Notes under the pieces: model-generated | Database searches by the model: none | The model's input: the letters and a program-made list of their open reading frames with translations, nothing else | What the model was told of the DNA's origin: nothing | NCBI GenBank assembly: GCA_900544305.1 | Contig: UQUV01000019.1 | Location: 1 to 54,486, forward strand | Direction of reading: 5' to 3' | DNA: 54,486 bases | Source of the DNA: an uncultured Porphyromonadaceae bacterium | GTDB lineage: Bacteria > Bacteroidota > Bacteroidia > Bacteroidales > Muribaculaceae | Shown here: piece after piece, positions 26,328 through 35,859 of the stretch | How positions within the stretch are numbered: the stretch's first letter is position 1 | Layout of the letters: every line of letters begins with the position of its first letter | Made by a program: the position numbers and the translations under genes

Positions 26328-29300
26328 ATGAAGAGCTTTTGTTTACAGTTGAATCGTAGGTCATTGCTTACAGTGCTTATGGCATTGTTTGTTATCATTC
26401 CTGCGTTTTCACAGAAGATAACTGTACAAGGTACGGTTATTGATGAAACCGGTGTTCCAGTCATCGGTGCGAACGTGATTGCTGTTGGAGCCAGTGCCGG
26501 TGCTGCAACTGACTTTGACGGTAATTTTACATTGTCTGTATCTCCGGACGCAGTGCTGTCTGTATCGTACATCGGTTACGAAACCCAACAGGTGGCAGTC
26601 AACGGTCAGACTCAATTGAAGATTACATTAAAAGAAAACAGCGTTGTTCTTGACGAAGTTGTTGCTATCGGTTACGGTACAGTCAAGAAAGAAGATGCTA
26701 CCGGTTCTGTGTCAGTAATGAAACCTGACGAAATCGAAGCCGGTTTGGCTACATCAGCCCAGGATTTGTTGGTAGGTAAGTCTCCGGGTGTTGTTGTAAC
26801 ATCAGGCGGTGGTGACCCGCAAGCAGGTGCTACAATCCGTATCCGTGGTGGTGCTTCCTTGAACGCCAACAATGACCCGCTTATCGTTATCGACGGTGTG
26901 CCCATCGACAACTCCAGCGTACAGGGTATGTCAAACCCGTTGGCTATGGTCAGCCCGGACAACGTAGAATCAATGACAGTGTTGAAGGATGCATCTGCAA
27001 CAGCTATCTACGGTTCTCGTGCATCTAACGGTGTCATCATCATTACTACAAAGAAAGGTCAGGCCGGTAAACCACAGGTTAACTTCACAGCCAACATGTA
27101 TGTCAACCACGCCCGCAATACTTGGGAAGTGCTCGATGCTGATGCTTATCGTGCATTGATGACTCAATACTGGGGTGAAGGTTCAGAAGCCGTTCTTGCT
27201 ATGGGCAATGCCAATACAAACTGGCAGGACGAAGTGCTTCGTACTACTATTTCTCACGACTATAGCTTGAGCGTAGGTGGTACTGCAGGTTTCTTGCCTT
27301 ACCGTGTGTCAGCCAACTATACCAAGTCAAACGGTATCATCAAGACTTCAAGCATGGACCGTGTGACAGCAGGTATCAACTTGACTCCGAAATTCTTTGA
27401 CGACCATTTGAGCGTACAGTTGAACGCTAAGGGTTACTACTTCAAGAACAACTTCGGTGACTCCGGTTCAGTAGGTGCTGCCGTTGCTATGGACCCGACT
27501 CATCCGGTTTATACCGACTATGCTATGGCTGAAGGTTCTGCCGGCAAGCTGTTCAACGGTTACACTACTTGGGAATCAGGTGGTTTGGCAAACATCAATG
27601 CTACACAAAACCCGGTTTCTATCTTGATGGACCGCAACAACTATGCTGACGTTCTCCGTTCAAACGGTAACTTGCAGTTGGATTACTCAGTTCACTTCCT
27701 TCCGGAACTTCACTTGAACTTGAACTTGGGTTACGACTGGTCACAGACTAACGAATACAACACTATCGCTCAAAACTCACCGACAGCTTGGCGTTCATAC
27801 AAGAAGAACGGTGCGAGCGTAGAAACTTACAAATACGAACGTAAGATCAATACATTGTTGGACTTCTATGCCAACTATAAGAAAGACATCGACGCTATCG
27901 ATTCTAACATTGATGTGACTGTCGGTTATTCTTGGCAGAACTTCGACAACTACGGATGGAACGACAATGGCGTATTCATGAGCGCCGGTTACCAAAATCC
28001 GGTAAATAACAATGGTGTTTACTCATTGGTTATCGATGAAGCTTCTAAAGACGCTATCGGAAGCGTGTTTGAAAACAAACCTCGCTATCAATGGATGTCA
28101 GAACTTCAGTTGGTTTCATTCTTCGGTCGTATCAACTACTCTTTGATGGACACTTACTTGTTGACATTCACTCTTCGTGACGATGCAACTTCTCGTTTCC
28201 ACAAGGATTGCCGTTGGGGTCTGTTCCCATCAGCAGCTTTGGCTTGGAAGATCAGCAACATGGACTTCTTTAAGGATGCAACTGACGTGATGAACGAATT
28301 CAAGTTGCGTTTGGGTTGGGGTGTAACAGGTCAGCAGGATATCGGTTCTTTGTTCCCATACATGGCCGTTTACCAGAGCTCAATCCAAGGTTCTTACTAT
28401 CCGGGCATCATCAACCCTGTTGGTTCGAACGGCGAATATGTTTACTATCCTACACTTTATCCGGGCGGATATGACCCGAATATTAAGTGGGAGGAAACAA
28501 CTACTTACAATGCTGGTATCGACGTTGCATTCCTTGGCAACCGCATCACTGCATCTTTGGACTGGTACTTGCGCGACACTAAAGACTTGTTGAGCTATGT
28601 TACGGTGCCTATCGGTAGTGCAACAACCAACGAAATGAACAAGAACATCGGTACATTGCGCAACCTCGGTGTTGAATTCGCTATCAACGCCCGTCCGATT
28701 GTAACTAAGGACTTTACTTGGACCGTTGACTACAACGTTGCTTGGAACAAGAATGAAATTACTAAGTTGAACTCTACTGACGACCCGAACTACTTCATCA
28801 ATACAGGTGGTATCTCAGGTACAGGTAATACAGTTCAAGCACACAAGGTGGGTTATCCTGCTTATTCATTCTACCTCTACGAACAGGTTTACGATGCTAA
28901 CGGCAAACCAATCGAAGGTGAATACGTAGACCAGAACGGTGACGGACAGATTACAGGTGAAGACCGCGTATTGCGTCATCAGAAAGACCCGAAAGTAACA
29001 ATGAGCTTGAGCAACACATTCAGCTACAAGAACTGGGATTTCGGTTTCGTTCTCCGCTCTAACATCGGTAACTACGTTTACAACAACGTATTGTCAGACC
29101 GCACAGTGTTGGGTGACACTTGGAAGAACAGTAACTTGAGCAACTTGGTTGTAAATGACTTCTATTTCGACGGTACTCTTGAAGAAAGTAAGGAATTGAA
29201 GTTGAGCGACTACTACTTGCGTAACGCAAGCTTCCTCCGTTGCGACAACATCACACTTGGCTACACTTGGCAGAACCTTTTGAACAACAACTTGCGTCTG

Positions 29301-29438
29301 CGCTTGTTCGGTGCCGTTCAAAATCCGTTCGTAATCACCAAGTACAACGGTTTGGATCCGGAAGTGTTCAGCGGTATTGACGGTGGTGTTTACCCGCGTC
29401 CTACAACTTACTCTTTGGGATTGGTAGCAACATTCTAA
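26328..29438 (+). CDS. SusC/RagA family TonB-linked outer-membrane transporter
   Basis: A 1036-residue outer-membrane glycan transporter. It has a signal peptide (ends PAFSQ, residue 26) and a carboxypeptidase-like domain at 28-105 (VQGTVIDETGVPVIGANVIA, GNFTLSVSPDAVLSVSYIGY). The hallmark SusC stretch follows (VVLDEVVAIGYGTVKKEDAT), then a plug at about 115-235 with ATIRIRGGASLNANNDPLIV and SATAIYGSRASNGVIIITTK, then the barrel to the final strand TYSLGLVATF. With the next gene (SusD) it forms the pedal-bin importer for oligosaccharides. The codon use (GGT, AAC, TTG) looks like that of a well-expressed gene. First gene of a SusC-D-E-F operon. Confidence 0.96.
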   Translation: MKSFCLQLNRRSLLTVLMALFVIIPAFSQKITVQGTVIDETGVPVIGANVIAVGASAGAATDFDGNFTLSVSPDAVLSVSYIGYETQQVAVNGQTQLKITLKENSVVLDEVVAIGYGTVKKEDATGSVSVMKPDEIEAGLATSAQDLLVGKSPGVVVTSGGGDPQAGATIRIRGGASLNANNDPLIVIDGVPIDNSSVQGMSNPLAMVSPDNVESMTVLKDASATAIYGSRASNGVIIITTKKGQAGKPQVNFTANMYVNHARNTWEVLDADAYRALMTQYWGEGSEAVLAMGNANTNWQDEVLRTTISHDYSLSVGGTAGFLPYRVSANYTKSNGIIKTSSMDRVTAGINLTPKFFDDHLSVQLNAKGYYFKNNFGDSGSVGAAVAMDPTHPVYTDYAMAEGSAGKLFNGYTTWESGGLANINATQNPVSILMDRNNYADVLRSNGNLQLDYSVHFLPELHLNLNLGYDWSQTNEYNTIAQNSPTAWRSYKKNGASVETYKYERKINTLLDFYANYKKDIDAIDSNIDVTVGYSWQNFDNYGWNDNGVFMSAGYQNPVNNNGVYSLVIDEASKDAIGSVFENKPRYQWMSELQLVSFFGRINYSLMDTYLLTFTLRDDATSRFHKDCRWGLFPSAALAWKISNMDFFKDATDVMNEFKLRLGWGVTGQQDIGSLFPYMAVYQSSIQGSYYPGIINPVGSNGEYVYYPTLYPGGYDPNIKWEETTTYNAGIDVAFLGNRITASLDWYLRDTKDLLSYVTVPIGSATTNEMNKNIGTLRNLGVEFAINARPIVTKDFTWTVDYNVAWNKNEITKLNSTDDPNYFINTGGISGTGNTVQAHKVGYPAYSFYLYEQVYDANGKPIEGEYVDQNGDGQITGEDRVLRHQKDPKVTMSLSNTFSYKNWDFGFVLRSNIGNYVYNNVLSDRTVLGDTWKNSNLSNLVVNDFYFDGTLEESKELKLSDYYLRNASFLRCDNITLGYTWQNLLNNNLRLRLFGAVQNPFVITKYNGLDPEVFSGIDGGVYPRPTTYSLGLVATF

Positions 29439-29457
29439 CCTTTAATTTGATTCTCAT

Positions 29458-31182
29458 ATGAAATATATCAATAAAATATTAACAGCAGGTTGCCTTGCAT
29501 TGGGTATGGGGTTTGCAATGACTTCATGCGTTAACGACCTTAATGTTACCCCAAAAGACCCGAATTCATTTACTTGGGCAAACGTAGAAGCTGACCCTGA
29601 CACATATCTTCCGCAGGTGTTTGCTAAATGTTATTCTGTTCTTGCCGTTTCCGGCCAGAGCGGTGAAGGTTCTTCGGATATGTCCGGTCTCGATATGGGT
29701 GCCGGCTGCTATCCGCGTGCCATCTATATGTTGAACGAGTTCCCGACTGACGAAACATTGTGGATTTGGCCGGATGCCGGTGTGGTTGATATCGTAACCG
29801 GTACTTGGGCTAACAACAACGTGAACATCTACGGTACTTATTCACGTCTTTACATTGCCATTGCTCTTTGCAACGACTTTATCCGTCAGACTTTGGAATC
29901 AGGCATCGATTTGACTCCGGCTGTACGTACAGACTATAACAATGTTGAACAATATCGTTTGGAAGCCCGCGCTCTCCGCGCTCTTTCTTACTGGTATGTG
30001 CTCGACTTGTTCGGTAACGGCGGTTGGGTAGACGAAACTATGGATTATGGCGACAGCCCGCTGCCTATCACTCGTAAAGATCTTTACAACCGTTTGACAA
30101 CAGAATTGGAAGCCATCATCGCTGCATGGCCAGCTGCCAATGCAAAACCGTCATACGGACGTGTTGGTCTTGACGGTGTGAAAGCACTTCTTGCCAAAGT
30201 TTATTTGAACGCTAAGGTTTATACTAACGGTGAAGTTGACGGTTATGAAAAGTGCTTGAACCTTTGTAACCAGATTATCGATGCTCACAAGGGCAGCGGT
30301 TTCAAGAGCTCAGGTTTGGCCAACAACTATCATGCATTGTTTGCAGCCAACAACGACCAATACATGCCGGGCGGTTCAAACTCTGCTGAAAACGAAATCC
30401 TTTGGGGTATTCCTTACGATGCAACTAACATTCAGGCTTACGGCGGTACTCGCTTCCTGATGGCTGCTGCTTTCGTAAATGCTACAATGGCTGACCAGAA
30501 ATATTATATGAGCTGTCTTGACTACGGTTTGAATGACCAATGGGGCTGTTTGCACGCTCGTGCTGAATTCTCCGACAAGTTCAACTCAACAGACGTTCGC
30601 GATGACCTTTGGAGCAAGGAAGCTCAAGGTTTCACAAAGGAAAATACTGAATTCTCGAAGTTCAACAACGGTTATGCTGCTGTTAAGTTCACTAACCTTA
30701 TCATGAACGCTGACGGTTCTTTCCCGAAAGCCGACAATTCTAAGCCTATCGCAGTTGACAACATCGCAGAATCTGCAAAAGTTCTGAATGTAAATGCTCA
30801 CCCGGATACAGACCTTCCGGTGTTCCGTTTGGCTGATATCTATTTGATGAAGGCTGAATGCTACGTTATGGGCGGCAAGGGTAATGCTGACGAAGCAATT
30901 GCTGCAGTGAACGTGGTTCGTGAACGTGCCGGTGCTTCTACTTGGACAAATGTAACGGCTAACGACCTTCTTGACGAACGTGCCCGCGAATTGTACTGGG
31001 AAAATCACCGTCGTACCGACCTTGTTCGTTTCAACAAGTTTACAAGCGGCTATACATGGTCATGGAAGGGCTATGTTGCCGGCGGTACAGACATGGGCTC
31101 ACACATGAACGTTTATCCTATTCCGGCTAACGTGATTGCAGCTCAACCTGAATTTGGTGCATATCAGAATGCAGGCTATTAA
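29458..31182 (+). CDS. SusD/RagB family glycan-binding lipoprotein
   Basis: A 574-residue surface lipoprotein that caps the SusC barrel and binds the glycan. Lipobox MTSC (Cys24). The helical TPR-like scaffold typical of SusD is visible: YRLEARALRALSYWYVLDLF near residue 165, and the C-terminal SusD signature DLLDERARELYWENHRRTDL followed by VRFNKF and a YPIPANVIAAQPEF tail. Nineteen bases separate it from SusC. Length and motifs are normal for the family; binding residues cannot be assigned from sequence. Confidence 0.95.
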   Translation: MKYINKILTAGCLALGMGFAMTSCVNDLNVTPKDPNSFTWANVEADPDTYLPQVFAKCYSVLAVSGQSGEGSSDMSGLDMGAGCYPRAIYMLNEFPTDETLWIWPDAGVVDIVTGTWANNNVNIYGTYSRLYIAIALCNDFIRQTLESGIDLTPAVRTDYNNVEQYRLEARALRALSYWYVLDLFGNGGWVDETMDYGDSPLPITRKDLYNRLTTELEAIIAAWPAANAKPSYGRVGLDGVKALLAKVYLNAKVYTNGEVDGYEKCLNLCNQIIDAHKGSGFKSSGLANNYHALFAANNDQYMPGGSNSAENEILWGIPYDATNIQAYGGTRFLMAAAFVNATMADQKYYMSCLDYGLNDQWGCLHARAEFSDKFNSTDVRDDLWSKEAQGFTKENTEFSKFNNGYAAVKFTNLIMNADGSFPKADNSKPIAVDNIAESAKVLNVNAHPDTDLPVFRLADIYLMKAECYVMGGKGNADEAIAAVNVVRERAGASTWTNVTANDLLDERARELYWENHRRTDLVRFNKFTSGYTWSWKGYVAGGTDMGSHMNVYPIPANVIAAQPEFGAYQNAGY

Positions 31183-31203
31183 TCCATTTAAAAAGTGAAT
31201 ACT

Positions 31204-32373
31204 ATGAAATTGAAATATTTATTATTGGCGATAGCCGGTCTGTCGATGTTCACTTCCTGTGAAACCGATGAGCCGTCACTGATAGTGGCACAATATCAGA
31301 AACCGACAACTTTTGTGCTCAACACACCGCAATTTGCCAACGGTGTATATGATTTGCAGAATGCAGGTGCTCTCAACCTGACTTTCTCTCAGCCGGACTA
31401 CGGTTATTCAGCTGTCTGCAAATATACGATTGAACTGTCAAAGACAGAGGATTTTGCCACTCCTGTAGCTATGTCGACTACTTACAGCGTATGTGACATC
31501 GATATCGATGCTAACGATTTCGCAATGAGTGTCTGCACAACTTACGGTTGGGAAAGCCAGGCAGATATTGATGCAGCTTTGGCTGAAGCAGGAGGTACAG
31601 TACCTGTTTACGTTCGCGTTAAGTCTCAGCTCAGCAATACACAGGTGAAGGATTCTGAAATCACTTCCAACTCTGTGAAGCTGAATGTAATTCCTTACTT
31701 TGCATTGCCGGCAGTTGAATTGCCAACTACAATGTACATGATTGGTAACTTCTGCGGTTGGGAATGGTCGGACGCTGCCGAAATGGTTCCGGTTCACTCT
31801 AATCCTGACAAGTTCTGGTGCATCCGCTACGTTGCAGAAGGCGAAGGCTTCAAGTTCAACACGAAAGCTGAATGGGGCGGTGACTTCGGATATGAAGGAA
31901 CTACTTTGGTATCTAATGTTGAAGGTCTTGAATTTGCTGCCGACAACGACAAGAACATTACAGTAAACAAGTCCGGATGGTATATCTTCGGTGTTTCTGT
32001 TGCTTTGTCAGGTCGTGACCTTCTTTATACAGTGACAGTCTTCCCGGCTAATGTATATGTTTATGGTGCTTGTACAGGTTTGGGTGACAACGGTTGGAGC
32101 GATATGCCGGAATGGACATTCGTTGCTCCTGAAACTGCTGACGGTGATTTCGTTTCTCCGGCATTGGCAGCAACTGGCGAACTTCGCTTGTGTATCCACC
32201 CGTTGGATCTTGAAGGTAACCCATGGGCAGGTGACTGGTGGCACACTGAGTTCATCTTCTTCGACGGCAAGATTGCTTACCGTGGAACAGGCGGTGACCA
32301 GGAACGTGTAACAGCAAATCAAGGCTTGAAAGTTTATTTGAACTTTGTAACAGGTAAAGCAAGCGTAAAATAA
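31204..32373 (+). CDS. SusE-like outer-membrane lipoprotein
   Basis: A 389-residue lipoprotein. Start is ATG 31204; the frame opens at a GTG nine bases earlier. Lipobox FTSC (Cys19), then ETDEPSL, an acidic stretch that fits surface export. The N-terminal domain resembles the SusE family (FVLNTPQFANGVYDLQNAGA, FSQPDYGYSAVCKYTIELSK). Residues about 175-280 and 285-389 look like starch-binding-type beta modules (MYMIGNFCGWEWSDAAEMVP; VYVYGACTGLGDNGWSD) with aromatic residues in loops. It sits 21 bases after SusD. SusE/F proteins hold glycans at the surface; binding to GlcNAc/GalNAc glycans would be inference from the GH20 neighbours. Confidence 0.85.
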   Translation: MKLKYLLLAIAGLSMFTSCETDEPSLIVAQYQKPTTFVLNTPQFANGVYDLQNAGALNLTFSQPDYGYSAVCKYTIELSKTEDFATPVAMSTTYSVCDIDIDANDFAMSVCTTYGWESQADIDAALAEAGGTVPVYVRVKSQLSNTQVKDSEITSNSVKLNVIPYFALPAVELPTTMYMIGNFCGWEWSDAAEMVPVHSNPDKFWCIRYVAEGEGFKFNTKAEWGGDFGYEGTTLVSNVEGLEFAADNDKNITVNKSGWYIFGVSVALSGRDLLYTVTVFPANVYVYGACTGLGDNGWSDMPEWTFVAPETADGDFVSPALAATGELRLCIHPLDLEGNPWAGDWWHTEFIFFDGKIAYRGTGGDQERVTANQGLKVYLNFVTGKASVK

Positions 32374-32392
32374 TAACCTTAAACGGCTGACT

Positions 32393-32419
32393 CCGGCGGA
32401 CATTTTTATAGTCCGCCGG
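32393..32419 (+). other. Intercistronic hairpin between SusE- and SusF-like genes
   Basis: A perfect 9-bp stem CCGGCGGAC/GTCCGCCGG with loop ATTTTTATA, without a following T-run. It may stabilise or process the operon message. Confidence 0.55.
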
Positions 32420-32447
32420 GCGGAAGCCACAAATGAAAACGATTGAT

Positions 32448-33857
32448 ATGAAAAAATTAGGAATATTTTTAATGTCTGCTCTCGCTCTCGGTTTTACTGC
32501 TTGCGACGAGTACGAAGAAGCAATTCCGCAAAGCAACCCGCAGGCTCCGGTCATGTCGGTTGAAGGTGTGGAAGTGGCATCTGGCAATGAATTGGCAGCT
32601 TCCATCAATTTGAACACATTTGAAGGCGATTCTCTTGAATTGATCAAGACTGTCAAGAGCCCGGAACTGAACGAAGGTACTACTATCGTTTACAATGTTG
32701 AGGTTGCTTCTGCTGCCGATTTCAGTGACAAACTTTTGGTTGCCACAACTGATAGCAAAGTGGCTAAAACAGATTTGGACAATGCTTTCCGCACATTGTT
32801 CGGAAAGACTCCGAATGCCCGTACCGTACATTTCCGTTTTGCTCCATATTTCTCTGACGGAGCGACTCGCGTGAAAATCGGTGGCGCTGATGTTTATTTG
32901 AACGCTACAGAACAATCAGTAACTCCGGTTGACTTGGGTATCTTTGTTGATGAAGCCTACTATATCGTAACTGACGCTTGGTTCGGACCGGGTTGGGACG
33001 AATCACTCATTAAGTTGGAACACAGCGATGCTGATGTTTATGACGATGCAGTATTCTCATTGACAACTGTGCTTCAACAAGGCAATATCCAATTTATGGG
33101 TGCTAAGGACGTTGAAGCAGCCAAGAACGATCCGGGTAATGAATTCCTTTATGCATGGGGTCCGGGTGCTGAAAATGGCAAATTGTATCAGGGTGAAGAA
33201 GCTTCAGCTTACACTATCAATACAACAGGCCAATACAAAGTTCGTATCGACATGCTCGAACGCACATATATGATTCAGGCCTACACTCCGGTATTGTATG
33301 TTGTAGGTGCATTCAACGGTTGGAATGCAAGTGCCGGAACATCTTACGTATGTGAGGAAGAGTCAAACGTGCTGACTGGTTTCGTTGACATGACTTTTGA
33401 CGGTACTAACGAATTCAAGTTCACTGCTCAGTTGGATTGGGAACCGGTTCAATACGGTGCCGGTGCAGAAGCCGGAACTTTGGCTGATCACGGAGGTAAC
33501 ATCACGCTGGAAGAAACAGGTGTCATGTACTTCAAACTCGACCTTAACGAAATGACTTACGTTGCTACTAAGATCAATTCGTTCGGAGTTATCGGTAACG
33601 CAACTCCTGGCGGTTGGGACAACGAAACAGCCCTTACTTACAATGGCGGACTCGTTTGGGAAGGTACTGTAGAGTTGGAACCCGGTGAATTGAAATTCCT
33701 CGCTAACAACGCTTGGGATGTAAGCCTTGGTGGTAGCTTTGACGACCTCGGTACGCTCAATGCTCCTAACTGCACAATTTCCGATAAAGGAACTTACAAG
33801 ATAACGCTTGACTTGAGTGACGCTAACCAGCTCAAGGCAACTCTTGTTAAACAATAA
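32448..33857 (+). CDS. SusF/SusE-like outer-membrane lipoprotein
   Basis: A 469-residue lipoprotein (an ATG five codons earlier, at 32433, is possible). Signal MKKLGIFLMSALALGFTAC, Cys19, then DEYEEA, a clear acidic surface-export signal. The N-terminal domain is SusE-like (APVMSVEGVEVASGN). Later beta modules carry the carbohydrate-binding pattern: YIVTDAWFGPGWDESLIKLE, VLYVVGAFNGWNASAGTSYV and FGVIGNATPGGWDNETALTY. Three such modules in tandem is the layout of SusF. It ends the SusCDEF operon; a strong terminator follows. Confidence 0.85.
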   Translation: MKKLGIFLMSALALGFTACDEYEEAIPQSNPQAPVMSVEGVEVASGNELAASINLNTFEGDSLELIKTVKSPELNEGTTIVYNVEVASAADFSDKLLVATTDSKVAKTDLDNAFRTLFGKTPNARTVHFRFAPYFSDGATRVKIGGADVYLNATEQSVTPVDLGIFVDEAYYIVTDAWFGPGWDESLIKLEHSDADVYDDAVFSLTTVLQQGNIQFMGAKDVEAAKNDPGNEFLYAWGPGAENGKLYQGEEASAYTINTTGQYKVRIDMLERTYMIQAYTPVLYVVGAFNGWNASAGTSYVCEEESNVLTGFVDMTFDGTNEFKFTAQLDWEPVQYGAGAEAGTLADHGGNITLEETGVMYFKLDLNEMTYVATKINSFGVIGNATPGGWDNETALTYNGGLVWEGTVELEPGELKFLANNAWDVSLGGSFDDLGTLNAPNCTISDKGTYKITLDLSDANQLKATLVKQ

Positions 33858-33874
33858 GATTTTTTCACTTGTAG

Positions 33875-33913
33875 AAATCCCCGTCAGCTCTCTGGCGGGG
33901 ATTTCTCGTTTTT
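33875..33913 (+). terminator. Terminator of the SusCDEF operon
   Basis: A 13-bp stem AAATCCCCGTCAG / CTGGCGGGGATTT (33875-33904) with one G:U pair and a 4-base loop, then CTCGTTTTT. Confidence 0.9.
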
Positions 33914-34036
33914 ATGCAGTTGGGATGCATGATTTGTTGTTTTAAATTCGTATATTCGCAAACGAAGAATGTGTGCCTGATTAGGTAAATAATATGTTTA
34001 AAAATCGTAGATTGTAGTACTTAAATCTTTTTACGG

Positions 34037-35578
34037 ATGAAAGCTTTTCGTTTTATGTTGTTGGCTGCCGTTGTTCTGATGGTTGCTGGATGTCAGTCTG
34101 AAAATATTGATGGCTATGTTCCTGTGGAGGCGGTAGCAATTAATCGCACAGCCGCAACGCTTTCTTTTGAAAAGGAATACGAAACTGTGTCGCTTTCAGC
34201 ACAAGTATTTCCTGAAAATGCTTCGAATAAAAATGTCGTTTGGAGTTCCGAAAATGAGTCTGTTGCCAAGGTTGACCAAAACGGAGCGGTGACAGCCGTC
34301 GGTACCGGTACGACTGAAATCTCCATTCTGTCGGAAGATGGTTCCCTTTCGGCCACATGCTCGGTTACTGTCGTTGACGACATGGAACAGTTTACCAAAG
34401 AAATTCTCTATTCTGTTTTCAGTAAGTTGACTTCGGAAAGTACCCTTGCTGAATGGAATTGGAGAATGGATAGAAAATTGAGTGACTGGGAAGGTATCAA
34501 TGTCAATAAAACGGGAGGAAAGAAGACATTTCAAATCAGACTCTTTGACCAAGGTCTGACGGGTCCTCTTAGTGGAGCGCTTTTCTGCATACCGGGGCTT
34601 GAGGCACTGGATTTGAGTAGAAATAATCTTAGCGGTGAAATACCGGTCGAAGTTGGCAATGCAGCTGATTTGACGGGACTTTACCTTGATGGCAACAATC
34701 TGACAGGCGAAATTCCGGCCGAGTTGGCAAATTTGTCGAATCTTGGGACCTTGATGCTTAGCGTCAATAGGCTTAGTGGCAAAATACCTTCAGCATTAGG
34801 CAAACTTTCCGAAACAATTTCAATGCTTGACTTGAGATTCAATCAGTTGACGGGACAGGTGCCTAAATCTTTGAAACGTAGTCAGATGTATTCTAATTTC
34901 TGGTTTAATCCCCAGCGGGAAGGTTTCGAGCTTATTGATACCGAAATCGGAGAGTTTGACAAAGTGGCTCTTTTGCTGTTGAGACAGAAATGGGGGGAGA
35001 ATGCTCCTTTTTCGGTGAAGAATACGTGGAAAGAGGAGAATTCTATTGTTGAGTTTGAAGGAGTAGGTGTTAATGGAATGGGACAGGTTGTGGCTCTTTC
35101 TTTAAGTCTAATGACGGAAGAGGCTGTCAGGACAATGCCCGATTTTTCTGTATTTCCTGAACTCAGAGAAATAATTTTCGGGACATCTCCAATATCCACA
35201 TTACCCGAGTGGGTTAAGAATGTTAAAAAATTGCGCAACTTGAGAATTGTAGTGTGTCCGTTTAGTGATATTCGTTCAGTAACGGAACTAAAGACGTTGG
35301 AATATCTCGAAATTTCCTTTTCTACCGTATCAGCGGAATTGCCGGCAGAACTTGGAAATCTCGAACAACTTGAATATCTGATATGCATCGATAGTTCACT
35401 TTTTGGCGAAATCCCGGCGGAATTGGGTAATTTGAAGAAATTGAGGTACCTCGATATTTCCGGCAATTGTTTGTCGGGAGAAGTTCCGGAATCGTTGCTC
35501 AATAATCCGTATTTTTCAGATTGGAGCCTGTTGCCGCAGCAAAATGGATACGGATTCTCGAATTTGAGTGAGGAATAG
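34037..35578 (+). CDS. Lipoprotein with BIG2-type Ig domain and leucine-rich repeats
   Basis: A 513-residue lipoprotein. Lipobox VAGC (Cys19), then a bacterial Ig-like (BIG2) domain at about 30-115 (VAINRTAATLSF, VVWSSENESVAKVDQNGAVT). Leucine-rich repeats at about 185-285 have the plant-like consensus LxGxIPxxLxxLxxLxxLxL (NNLTGEIPAELANLSNLGTL, NRLSGKIPSALGKL). A non-repeat stretch follows, and a second LRR block lies at about 415-500 (AELPAELGNLEQLEYL). LRR lipoproteins of this kind mediate binding at the surface. It is separated from the SusF gene by a terminator and has its own weak -7-like box (TATATTCG, 33951). A role with the glycan locus is possible but not shown. Confidence 0.82.
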   Translation: MKAFRFMLLAAVVLMVAGCQSENIDGYVPVEAVAINRTAATLSFEKEYETVSLSAQVFPENASNKNVVWSSENESVAKVDQNGAVTAVGTGTTEISILSEDGSLSATCSVTVVDDMEQFTKEILYSVFSKLTSESTLAEWNWRMDRKLSDWEGINVNKTGGKKTFQIRLFDQGLTGPLSGALFCIPGLEALDLSRNNLSGEIPVEVGNAADLTGLYLDGNNLTGEIPAELANLSNLGTLMLSVNRLSGKIPSALGKLSETISMLDLRFNQLTGQVPKSLKRSQMYSNFWFNPQREGFELIDTEIGEFDKVALLLLRQKWGENAPFSVKNTWKEENSIVEFEGVGVNGMGQVVALSLSLMTEEAVRTMPDFSVFPELREIIFGTSPISTLPEWVKNVKKLRNLRIVVCPFSDIRSVTELKTLEYLEISFSTVSAELPAELGNLEQLEYLICIDSSLFGEIPAELGNLKKLRYLDISGNCLSGEVPESLLNNPYFSDWSLLPQQNGYGFSNLSEE

Positions 35579-35604
35579 GATTTTGATATTTATTTTAGGT
35601 TAAG

Positions 35605-35650
35605 AGAAAAAAACAATAGCCGTTGTACTTTCAAGGGTATAACGGCTATT
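35605..35650 (-). terminator. Minus-strand terminator beyond element copy B
   Basis: A 10-bp stem AATAGCCGTT/AACGGCTATT (35615-35624 with 35641-35650); on the minus strand it is followed by GTTTTTTTC. It would end transcripts of the redox operon after reading through element B. Confidence 0.8.
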
Positions 35651-35663
35651 ATCATCCAAGATG

Positions 35664-35845
35664 GTCAACAAAGGTTTTGTTGTTAATAGCGTGTTTGGGT
35701 GGCTTTTTAGTCGTCTTACGCACTGCTGGCAGCATTTTGCATTCTGTCTTTTCTCAATGCCAACTGCATTTTCGATAAAGGCAGAATGCAATCAGTCTGA
35801 GAACTGCGCAAAAGTCTATCATAAAGTCTAATGTTCGATTTGGTC
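35664..35845 (-). repeat. Dispersed element copy B
   Basis: Minus-strand copy of the element at 10527. The left end is 35826-35845 (CCAAATCG...TTAGAC), followed by clear similarity over about 160 bases (CCTTTATCGAAAATGCAG, then the CTGCCAGCAGTGCGTAAGAC region). The right terminal repeat is lost. It begins 15 bases after the flavodoxin stop, in the same direction. An open frame here (35600-35791) is not counted as a gene. Confidence 0.6.
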
Positions 35846-35859
35846 ATAGAGCATGGGTA

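Noticed and set aside
35600..35791. A 63-codon minus-strand frame as a small gene
   Set aside because: It lies in dispersed element copy B and runs through the terminator hairpin. The frame is only partly shared with copy A, so it is described as an element.
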